In this document: piece after piece, positions 1 to 5,916 of the stretch
Layout of the letters: the number at the start of each line of letters is the position of its first letter
Position numbering within the stretch: the first letter of the stretch is position 1
Program-made: the position numbers and the translations under genes
Notes under the pieces: model-generated
Told to the model about the DNA's origin: nothing
The model's input: only the letters and a program-made list of their open reading frames with translations
Database searches by the model: none
From: an uncultured Acetobacter sp.
GTDB lineage: Bacteria > Pseudomonadota > Alphaproteobacteria > Acetobacterales > Acetobacteraceae
Reading direction: 5' to 3'
DNA length: 11,164 nt
Assembly: GCA_937900755.1 (NCBI GenBank)
Contig: CALCDN010000295.1
Coordinates: 1 to 11,164, forward strand

Positions 1-529
1 GGGCCAGCCAGCCCAGTGCCGCACGGGCGTCCTCCACCGCCGCGGGAAACGGGCTTTCGGGGGCCAGCGCGTAATCGGGCAGCAGCACCGCAGCCCCCGA
101 CGCCCGCGCAAGGCGGCAGCATATGCCGTGGTGGGAACTGAGCCCGCAATGCACAAACCCGCCCCCATGCAGGAACAGCACCGCACCGCGCACCCGCCCA
201 CGCGGAATGTAAAGCCGCGCGGCCAACGGGCCTGTAGCCCCCGGCACCTGCACGCTCACCACCCGGCGCAACGGCAGGGAGGACAGGCGTTGGGGAAAAG
301 AAGGCGTATCCATGGCCTTGCGCAGCACACGCAAAAAATGCTGCTGCGCGTCAGGCCGTAAAGCCCCGGCCCCACTGTTCCTGGCGCCCTCGTCACCCTG
401 GGCCGGATTGCGGCTGGCATGGCGCTTTTTGCGCTGCTCCTGCCAGCGGATCACCCCCAGCAGAAAACGCGATGGCAGATTGGGCCGAAGAGGGGTGGAA
501 ACAGATGCGGGAAGCTGAAAATCTGGCAT
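1..529 (-). CDS. Alpha/beta hydrolase (hormone-sensitive lipase / esterase family), N-terminal part, cut by left window edge
   Basis: The minus strand is open from an ATG at 529-527 to the window edge, giving 176 residues without a stop. Residues 116-125 read AVLFLHGGGF; HGGGF is the oxyanion-hole motif of the hormone-sensitive lipase (alpha/beta hydrolase fold-3) family. Residues 151-164 read PDYALAPESPFPAA, matching the DYRLAPEhpFPA block that follows in this family. The catalytic GDSAGG serine motif and the Asp/His residues would lie beyond the left edge, so activity cannot be judged. The first 75 or so residues are basic and poorly conserved, with no obvious signal peptide, which suggests a cytoplasmic carboxylesterase of unknown substrate. 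Start choice is uncertain: no good ribosome site precedes the ATG, and an in-frame Met at residue 73 is an alternative. The gene is divergent from rnpB and is probably functionally unrelated to the cell wall genes. Family assignment is firm; substrate is unknown. Confidence 0.88.
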   Translation of the reverse strand, partial: MPDFQLPASVSTPLRPNLPSRFLLGVIRWQEQRKKRHASRNPAQGDEGARNSGAGALRPDAQQHFLRVLRKAMDTPSFPQRLSSLPLRRVVSVQVPGATGPLAARLYIPRGRVRGAVLFLHGGGFVHCGLSSHHGICCRLARASGAAVLLPDYALAPESPFPAAVEDARAALGWLA

Positions 530-589
530 ATGCGCATGATGCTCATTCTTACCCCTTGCTGCCAAGAGCGCTTTTCCACGACAAAGCCC

Positions 590-618
590 TTGACCTGTGC
601 CAGCCGCCAACGCAGGGT
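590..618 (+). promoter_or_regulatory. Possible rnpB promoter
   Basis: TTGACC at 590-595 is a good -35 match. A 17-bp spacer leads to CAGGGT at 613-618, a weak -10, and the expected RNA 5' end at about 625 falls 7 bp further on. Alphaproteobacterial promoters often have poor -10 boxes, so the geometry is the main support. It lies in the 95-bp gap between the divergent esterase gene and rnpB. Confidence 0.4.
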
Positions 619-624
619 GCGCGG

Positions 625-1035
<411 letters not shown>

Positions 1036-1070
1036 ACTTAACTCCCCCACTCCATCGCAGACGCTGGCAT

Positions 1071-1091
1071 GGGCATTTGCATGCCCTTTTT
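1071..1091 (+). terminator. Intrinsic terminator after rnpB
   Basis: GGGCAT at 1071-1076, loop TTGC, ATGCCC at 1081-1086 form a perfect 6-bp stem, followed directly by five T (1087-1091). It lies 36 nt after the P1 helix of rnpB and before the dcw control region, so it should end the rnpB transcript and separate it from mraZ. Confidence 0.82.
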
Positions 1092-1100
1092 ACTACAAAA

Positions 1101-1115
1101 GAACAGAACGCGAAC
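1101..1115 (+). promoter_or_regulatory. Putative LexA (SOS) box, GAAC-N7-GAAC
   Basis: GAAC at 1101-1104 and GAAC at 1112-1115 are separated by exactly 7 bases. Read on the other strand this is GTTC-GCGTTCT-GTTC, the direct-repeat form GTTC-N7-GTTC that alphaproteobacterial LexA proteins recognise. It sits 10 bp after the rnpB terminator and about 230 bp before mraZ. An AATAAT at 1117-1122 could be an overlapping -10 element, but no good -35 partner is visible. The motif is seen; binding by LexA is an inference. Confidence 0.45.
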
Positions 1116-1169
1116 GAATAATGTCTTCCGCTTACCCGATTCCATGCGATCAATACATCCGCGCGACTC

Positions 1170-1196
1170 TTGAGAGAAGTATGAATACTTTATAAA
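1170..1196 (+). promoter_or_regulatory. Possible main promoter of the mraZ/dcw operon
   Basis: TTGAGA at 1170-1175 resembles a -35 box and TATAAA at 1191-1196 a -10 box, but their 15-bp spacing is short. Taking the -10 as TAAATG at 1193 gives 17 bp with a poorer match. The stretch 1176-1235 is clearly more AT-rich than the rest of the window, as expected for a promoter. A second candidate -10, TTTAAT at 1226-1231, lies just before the MraZ-type repeats but lacks a convincing -35. One or both may drive the operon. Confidence 0.4.
1177..1190. promoter_or_regulatory. 14-bp perfect palindrome, possible operator
   Basis: AAGTAT-GA-ATACTT is a perfect inverted repeat with 6-bp arms and a 2-bp centre. 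It occupies the space between the candidate -35 (1170-1175) and -10 (1191-1196) elements, where a dimeric repressor would block RNA polymerase. It is too AT-rich and too tightly spaced to be a terminator. The binding protein is unknown. Confidence 0.4.
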
Positions 1197-1236
1197 TGGC
1201 GGTTTTCTGCTGTTTTTTCTTCTCTTTTAATTTGCG

Positions 1237-1262
1237 TCCCATGTCATCCCATGCTATCCCAC
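1237..1262. promoter_or_regulatory. MraZ operator: three TCCCA repeats at 10-bp period
   Basis: TCCCAT at 1237-1242, TCCCAT at 1247-1252 and TCCCAC at 1257-1262 are direct repeats at exactly 10-bp spacing, one helical turn. Their complement is TGGGA with 5-bp gaps, the repeat form reported for E. coli MraZ. An isolated fourth TCCCAT at 1288-1293 lies 31 bp further on. The position just upstream of mraZ fits autoregulation of the operon by its first product. Confidence 0.78.
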
Positions 1263-1328
1263 GGCAGACCATAAAAGATGGTTGCGGTCCCATGTTCCCC
1301 GCCCCCAGAGAACGGAAACCATTGGCTC

Positions 1329-1335
1329 AAAAGGA
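1329..1335 (+). promoter_or_regulatory. Ribosome binding site deciding the mraZ start
   Basis: AAAAGGA at 1329-1335 is the only purine-rich Shine-Dalgarno-like run before the conserved MraZ N-terminus. Its spacing of 12 nt to GTG 1348 is somewhat long but favours this start over the upstream in-frame TTG at 1282. Confidence 0.55.
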
Positions 1336-1347
1336 CTTCTGAACTTC

Positions 1348-1827
1348 GTGAGTGTGTTCCTCGGCACGCATGAAAATCGATTCGACGCAAAAGGACGCGT
1401 CTCGATTCCTGCTGGGTTCCGCTCTGTTCTCAAGTCACAGCAAAAGGAAGGCGACGCGCTGGTGATTCTCCGCCCCTCCCATACGCTGCCCTGCATTGAG
1501 GCATGGCCAGCCGTGGCCTTTGCCCGCCTGACCGAGCCACTGGACCGCCTGGACATGTTCTCCGACGAGCATGACGACCTTGCCGCCGCCATTTACGCCG
1601 ATGCCTACCCCATGGACCCCGACCGCGAAGGCCGCCTGATCCTGCCTGACTTCTTGCGTGAGCACGCGGGGTTACAGGATGGCGCAACTGCCGCGTTCAT
1701 GGGTGTGGGCCGTATTTTCCAGATCTGGGAGCCGGAGGCTGCGCGTCTGCGCCGGGCCGAGGCACGCCAGAAGTCCCGCCGTGTCACCATTCCCGCGGCC
1801 CCGCAGAACAGCCCGAGGGAAGACTAG
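1348..1827 (+). CDS. mraZ: Transcriptional regulator MraZ
   Basis: MraZ is the conserved first gene of the dcw cluster, a ring-forming DNA-binding protein of the SpoVT/AbrB fold that represses its own operon in E. coli. From the GTG start the product is 159 residues, normal for the family. It has the expected two tandem AbrB-like domains: the first around residues 4-50 opens with FLGTHENRFDAKGRVSIP, and the second around 80-126 carries PDREGRLILP. The DAKGR (13-17) and DREGR (92-96) segments are the family's DNA-contacting signatures. The basic tail (RRAEARQKSRR) is typical of alphaproteobacterial members. I chose GTG 1348 because the conserved FLGTH block begins three residues later; the frame stays open upstream to a TTG at 1282, which would add 22 unconserved residues. 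Three TCCCA repeats lie 85-111 bp upstream. rsmH follows after 3 bp. Confidence 0.96.
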   Translation: MSVFLGTHENRFDAKGRVSIPAGFRSVLKSQQKEGDALVILRPSHTLPCIEAWPAVAFARLTEPLDRLDMFSDEHDDLAAAIYADAYPMDPDREGRLILPDFLREHAGLQDGATAAFMGVGRIFQIWEPEAARLRRAEARQKSRRVTIPAAPQNSPRED

Positions 1828-1830
1828 GCC

Positions 1831-2850
1831 ATGAACGCGCTCCCACTTCCCTCTGCTCTTACCCCCCCCACCAGCGGGCATGTGCCCGTCATGCTGGCGG
1901 AGGTTCTGCACTTCCTGGCCCCCGCCAGTGGCGAGGCCATTCTGGACTGCACCTTTGGCGGCGGCAGCTATAGCTGCGCAATCCTGAACGCCGCCCCGTG
2001 CTCCGTATGGGCCATAGACCGCGACCCCGACGCCATTGCCCGCGGGCAGGTCCTGTGCGCGGAACTGGAAAAAACGGAAGGCCGCTCACGCCTGCACATG
2101 CTCGCGGGCAGTTTTGGCCACATGGCCGAACTGGCGGCACAGGCCCACGCGCCCCGTTTTGACGGCATCGTCATGGACCTTGGCGTATCCTCCTTCCAGA
2201 TTGATGAGGCCGAGCGCGGGTTTTCGTTCCGCTTTGACGGGCCGCTGGACATGCGCATGGCACGCCAGGGCCGCAGTGCGGCGGACATCATCAACACAGC
2301 CTCCGAGGCGGAACTGGCCGATATTTTCCATTTTTATGGCGAGGAGCGGCATGCCCGCCGTCTGGCCCGCACCCTTGTTGCCGCACGGGCGGAAACCCCG
2401 TTCCACACCACCTTGCAACTGGCCGAGGCCATTCGCGCCGTGGTGCCGCAGGACCGTTCGGGCATTGACTCCGCCACCCGCAGTTTCCAGGGCCTGCGCA
2501 TTGCCGTGAATGATGAGCTGGGTGAGATCGAGCGCGGGCTGGAACAGGCCGTGACCTTGCTCAACGAAGGCGGGCGGCTTGTTGTGGTGTCCTTCCACTC
2601 GCTGGAGGACCGGCTGGTCAAGCGCGCCATGCAGCGCGCCCTGGGCAAGGATATCAGCTTTTCGCGCCATGACCCGCGCGCCTCCCTTGCTCCGGCCGCC
2701 CCGGCCGCTTTTGTGGCCCTGACCAGCAAGGCCCTCCGCCCGGGCGATGCCGAATGTCGGGCCAACCCACGCGCGCGCAGCGCCCGCCTGCGCGCCATGA
2801 TGAAACGCCCAGCCCCACCCCTTACGTCGCCTGAAGGATTGCGCGCATGA
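1831..2850 (+). CDS. rsmH: 16S rRNA (cytosine(1402)-N4)-methyltransferase RsmH (MraW)
   Basis: RsmH is a cytoplasmic SAM-dependent enzyme that methylates N4 of C1402 in the 16S rRNA P-site region. The 339 residues cover the whole family. Visible blocks: GHVPVMLAEV (16-25), the SAM-binding motif I LDCTFGGGSYS (38-48), AIDRDP (61-66), FDGIVMDLGVSS (110-121), RGFSFRFDGPLDMRM (129-143), YGEERHARRLART (169-181), ATRSFQGLRIAVNDEL (215-230), VVVSFHSLEDRLVK (251-264) and the C-terminal NPRARSARLRA (312-322). All key segments are intact. The start ATG lies 3 bp after the mraZ stop with no strong ribosome site, so its translation is probably coupled to mraZ. Its TGA overlaps the next ATG (ATGA, 2847-2850). 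Confidence 0.97.
   Translation: MNALPLPSALTPPTSGHVPVMLAEVLHFLAPASGEAILDCTFGGGSYSCAILNAAPCSVWAIDRDPDAIARGQVLCAELEKTEGRSRLHMLAGSFGHMAELAAQAHAPRFDGIVMDLGVSSFQIDEAERGFSFRFDGPLDMRMARQGRSAADIINTASEAELADIFHFYGEERHARRLARTLVAARAETPFHTTLQLAEAIRAVVPQDRSGIDSATRSFQGLRIAVNDELGEIERGLEQAVTLLNEGGRLVVVSFHSLEDRLVKRAMQRALGKDISFSRHDPRASLAPAAPAAFVALTSKALRPGDAECRANPRARSARLRAMMKRPAPPLTSPEGLRA
2834..2838 (+). promoter_or_regulatory. Ribosome binding site of the ftsL-like gene
   Basis: AAGGA lies 8 nt before ATG 2847, inside the end of rsmH. It supports the start that overlaps the rsmH stop codon. Confidence 0.65.
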
Positions 2851-3809
2851 TCCCCCGTCCATTCACATGCTGCTGTGCTGTTCTGGCGATTGCATCGGGG
2901 TTCTTCCTTTATACGAAGAAACACCAGACAACCCTGCTGGACCAGCAGATTTCCGCCATTGTGCTCGAAACCGAACACGTGCGTGGCCAGACCGCCATGC
3001 TGCGCACGGAATGGGCGCTGGAAAACCAGCCCGAACGCCTGGCAGCCCTTGTGCTCAAGCACGCGGCCTACCTGCAGTCCATGGACCCGTCCCAGTTCGT
3101 GCGCATGGCCGATCTGGTGCAGCACCTGCCCGATGTGGCCAGGGAGCCCGCGCCTGTGGCCCCGCCCAGCGCACCAGCCGTGGTGGCCCAGGGCGGCAAA
3201 AGCACACCACCCGCTCCCGTGGCGGTGGCCAGCGCCATACAGCCACACCTGCCGCCCCCGCAGCCAGAGCGTGAGCGCGCCATGGCCGTGGCGGATGCCG
3301 CCGCCGTCCACCCGCTCCCCGTGCGGGCCGTTCACCCGCGTCCCACGCTTGTGGCCATGGAAACTCCGGCACCGGTCCTTCGTGCGCCTGTAGCCGCGAC
3401 ATCCCTCCTGCCCCCGGTTGCCCCGCATGATGCCCCGGTCTTGCACGCCGCCACCCCGGCGCGCCACCAGACCACGCAGGTGGCCGACACACCCCGCCCC
3501 GCTCCGCGGCAGAACATGACCACCGCCAGCGCGGATGATGTGGACGCCACCAACAGGCGGGCAGCCCTTGCGCCGGGCAGGGCCGAAGCCATGGCCCCGC
3601 GCCGCCTGCTGGCCCAGAACAGTGATGACATAACCCCCGTGCGCCACCCCCTGCCCGTGGCGGCGGCAAGCTGGCACCCCATACGCCAGCATAGAACGCC
3701 CATGACCGAGGGTTATATGGAAGCCCGCGCGACTTCCGGTTATACGAACGGGTCCCTGCTGAGTCGCAGCGGCGATGCCCTGCCCGCGCCCGTTCCTGTA
3801 ACCAACTGA
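2847..3809 (+). CDS. ftsL: FtsL-like cell division protein with a long Pro/Ala-rich C-terminal extension
   Basis: The slot between rsmH and ftsI is occupied by ftsL in alphaproteobacterial dcw clusters. FtsL is a small bitopic protein that joins FtsB and FtsQ and activates the FtsW/FtsI synthase pair. The first 95 or so residues fit: a short N-terminus, one membrane segment at about 7-22, a likely coiled coil at about 28-57, then LRTEWALENQPERLAALVLK (52-71), close to the LxxEWAxLNQPERLxxLA signature of alphaproteobacterial FtsL. From about residue 97 to 320 the chain is a Pro/Ala/Val/His-rich, low-complexity region, probably disordered in the periplasm, with a Tyr/Ser/Gly-containing end. Usual FtsL proteins have about 100-130 residues, so this one is nearly three times as long. 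Three cysteines in a row (8-10) lie at the membrane segment. It overlaps rsmH by 4 bp. The assignment rests on position, topology and the NQPERL block. Confidence 0.8.
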   Translation: MIPRPFTCCCAVLAIASGFFLYTKKHQTTLLDQQISAIVLETEHVRGQTAMLRTEWALENQPERLAALVLKHAAYLQSMDPSQFVRMADLVQHLPDVAREPAPVAPPSAPAVVAQGGKSTPPAPVAVASAIQPHLPPPQPERERAMAVADAAAVHPLPVRAVHPRPTLVAMETPAPVLRAPVAATSLLPPVAPHDAPVLHAATPARHQTTQVADTPRPAPRQNMTTASADDVDATNRRAALAPGRAEAMAPRRLLAQNSDDITPVRHPLPVAAASWHPIRQHRTPMTEGYMEARATSGYTNGSLLSRSGDALPAPVPVTN

Positions 3810-3840
3810 TCGTTTTGGCTGAAAGTCCTCCTGATACGAT

Positions 3841-5916
3841 ATGGTCGTCCCCCCACGCCATGATTCCGAAACAACACGCACGATTGGTGTAACGGGGGAG
3901 GACCTGCGCGCCCGCGCGCACAGGGAACGGATGCATGTGCGGCTTTTGTGGGTATCTGCCGGATTTTGCGCGTTGTTTGCCTGTGTGGCCATCAAGCTGA
4001 CAATCGCCACGGTGCTGCGCCCCATGGTGCCCGAACAGCGCCAGATTGCACCACAGGTTCCCAAAATTCCCAAAATCGACCCCAAGGGCAGTCTGGCGGG
4101 GGATTACGCCCTGCCCCAGGTCCACCGCGCCTCCATTGTGGACCGTAACGGGCAAACGCTTGCCCTCTCCCTGCCCGTGGCGCAGGTGTACGCCAACCCG
4201 CAGGAACTGATCGACCCGCAGGATGTGGCCAGCAAGCTCAAATCGGTCCTGCATGACCTTGACGAGCAGGAAACAGCGGACCGTCTGGCCCGGCACAAGC
4301 AGTTTGTGTACATCGCGCGCAACATCAGCCCCCAGCAGGAACTGGCCATTAACAACCTTGGTATTCCCGGCATCTACTTTGAGCCAGGCGAGCAGCGGCA
4401 TTACCCGCTGGGCCGCATGGCCGCCCAGATCATGGGCGCGGTGGATATTGACGATAACGGCATTGCCGGTGTGGAGCGCTTTTTTAACAAGCGCCTGCTG
4501 GTGGACCGCAAACCCCTGCGTCTTTCGCTGGACATTCGCGTCCAGTCCGCCGTGCGGGACGAACTGGCCACCGCCAAGGACACATTCCAGGCCATTGGGG
4601 CGTGCGGCATTGTCATGGATGTCCGCACGGGTGAAATTATCGCCATGGTCAGCCTGCCCGACTATGACGCAAACGCCTTTTCCCATGCGACAAACGACGA
4701 ACGGTTCAACCGCTCGGTCACGGGGCTGTACGAACCGGGCTCCACCTTCAAGCTGCAAACCACCGCCATGGGGCTGGAGACCGGGACCATTCATATATGG
4801 GACAGTTTTTCCTCTGTTCCGCTCAAGATCGGCCGCTTTACCATCCGGGACATGAGGAACGACCACTTTTCCCCGTGGCTGTCCCTGCCCGAGGTCATGG
4901 CCTATTCCTCCAACCCGGCGGCGGCCCATATTGCCCTTGATGTTGGCGGCAGGCGGCAGGCGGACTGGTTGCGCAACATGGGCTTTTTTGCCCCCGTGCC
5001 CGTGGAGCTGCCAGAGGCCGCGCGCCCGCTGGTGCCCCGCCAGTGGGGCCTTGCCACAACCATGACCGTAGGGTTCGGGCACGGCGTGGCGGAACCCCCC
5101 CTGGCCATTGTGCGCGGGACCGCAGCCACCGTTAATGGCGGTATCCTGGTCACCCCGACCCTGCTGGACCACGAAGACCCCGCACCCGCCGAGCAGGATG
5201 CAACACCTGCCGAGCAGTTCCAGCAGGGTGTGCAGAACGCGGCCCTGAGCCAGAGCCTGCTGCCCCCCGCCCCCACAGGCACGGGCACGGGCACGGGCAC
5301 GGGCACGGGCGCGCCCATGCCCGAAGCCCCGGTTATTCCACAAGGCGTGCGTGTGCTCTCCGAAAGCAATTCGGCCCTGCTGCGCAGGCTGCTGCGGCTG
5401 GACGTAACACAGGGCACGGGCAAAACGGCTGAATCACCAGGGTATTTTGTAGGTGGCAAAACCGGCACGGCAGAAAAAATCGGGCCACATGGCGGGTATC
5501 TCAAACACGTCAACATTTCCGCCTTTACCAGTATTTTCCCCATGAATACGCCGCGCTACGCGGTGTATGTCATGCTCGACAGCCCCAAGCCGACCGCGCA
5601 GACCCACGGCTGGACCACGGCGGGGTGGAATGCGGCCCCCACCGTGTCTCGCGGGATCTCGCGCCGTGGCCCCCTGTTGCAGATTTTCCCCGATGTGGAA
5701 CATGCCGCCCAGATTGACGCCCAGCTTGCCATTCCCATGCGCCCGGCGGTGCCGCGCGGGGTACGGCCACTGGGGCCGGGCAACGACCCCGGAGACCCCC
5801 GCAAGCTTGAAGCCGAGCACCGCGCCACCAGGCAGGCGGCAAAGCAGGTGCTGGAGCCGGGGGTGCACACCCTGGCCATCCGTAAAAAAACAGCCGGGGA
5901 GAACATGGACGAATGA
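3841..5916 (+). CDS. ftsI: Septal peptidoglycan transpeptidase FtsI (PBP3)
   Basis: FtsI is the division-specific class B penicillin-binding protein that cross-links septal peptidoglycan with FtsW. The 691 residues contain a cytoplasmic N-terminus, one membrane segment at about 34-58 (LLWVSAGFCALFACVAIKL), the pedestal/dimer domain opening with HRASIVDRNGQTLALSLPVA, and the transpeptidase domain. Catalytic motifs are complete: S301-T-F-K304, S356-S-N358 and K540-T-G-T543. HGWTTAGWNAAPT follows near the end, as in alphaproteobacterial FtsI. It is about 100 residues longer than E. coli FtsI (588). The extra length lies in an Ala/Pro/Gln-rich insertion between SxN and KTG (about 441-502, including a Thr-Gly repeat) and in a charged C-terminal tail of roughly 60 residues. 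The start is uncertain: ATG 3841 has no good ribosome site, while the in-frame ATG 3931, just before the membrane segment, is preceded by AGGGA at 3922-3926. A 31-bp gap separates it from ftsL; it overlaps murE by 4 bp. Confidence 0.96.
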   Translation: MVVPPRHDSETTRTIGVTGEDLRARAHRERMHVRLLWVSAGFCALFACVAIKLTIATVLRPMVPEQRQIAPQVPKIPKIDPKGSLAGDYALPQVHRASIVDRNGQTLALSLPVAQVYANPQELIDPQDVASKLKSVLHDLDEQETADRLARHKQFVYIARNISPQQELAINNLGIPGIYFEPGEQRHYPLGRMAAQIMGAVDIDDNGIAGVERFFNKRLLVDRKPLRLSLDIRVQSAVRDELATAKDTFQAIGACGIVMDVRTGEIIAMVSLPDYDANAFSHATNDERFNRSVTGLYEPGSTFKLQTTAMGLETGTIHIWDSFSSVPLKIGRFTIRDMRNDHFSPWLSLPEVMAYSSNPAAAHIALDVGGRRQADWLRNMGFFAPVPVELPEAARPLVPRQWGLATTMTVGFGHGVAEPPLAIVRGTAATVNGGILVTPTLLDHEDPAPAEQDATPAEQFQQGVQNAALSQSLLPPAPTGTGTGTGTGTGAPMPEAPVIPQGVRVLSESNSALLRRLLRLDVTQGTGKTAESPGYFVGGKTGTAEKIGPHGGYLKHVNISAFTSIFPMNTPRYAVYVMLDSPKPTAQTHGWTTAGWNAAPTVSRGISRRGPLLQIFPDVEHAAQIDAQLAIPMRPAVPRGVRPLGPGNDPGDPRKLEAEHRATRQAAKQVLEPGVHTLAIRKKTAGENMDE
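5275..5310 (+). repeat. Hexanucleotide repeat (GGCACG)5 within ftsI
   Basis: Five perfect GGCACG units run from 5278 to 5307, flanked by ACA (5275) and GGC (5308). They encode six Thr-Gly pairs inside the FtsI insertion between the SxN and KTG motifs. Because the unit is 6 bp, slippage would add or remove Thr-Gly pairs without a frameshift. Confidence 0.9.
5896..5902 (+). promoter_or_regulatory. Ribosome binding site of murE
   Basis: GGGGAGA lies within the end of ftsI, 10 nt before ATG 5913. It is the best Shine-Dalgarno-like run in the operon interior and supports the start that overlaps the ftsI stop. Confidence 0.65.

Noticed and set aside
1282..1347. Upstream TTG start adding 22 residues to MraZ
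   Set aside because: The conserved family N-terminus (FLGTH) starts right after GTG 1348, the extra residues are unconserved in character, and part of the extension would overlay the fourth TCCCA copy.
3135..3780. Frameshift fusing FtsL to a non-coding tail
   Set aside because: The tail shows strong G/C third positions in the same frame up to a stop just before ftsI, with no better frame taking over, so it appears to be true coding sequence. Comparison with relatives would be decisive.
2334..4085. 583-codon minus-strand open frame opposite rsmH, ftsL and ftsI
   Set aside because: Antisense shadow with repetitive Gly/Arg/His composition and no recognisable domain.
5278..5310. Short tandem repeat considered as a CRISPR or mobile-element signature
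   Set aside because: The unit is only 6 bp, without spacers or flanking duplications, and it is read in frame inside FtsI.
3055..5343. Very long minus-strand open frame (762 codons) opposite ftsL and ftsI
   Set aside because: High-GC genes with strong third-position GC leave antisense frames open. The translated product is low-complexity, and the + strand carries complete FtsI motifs.
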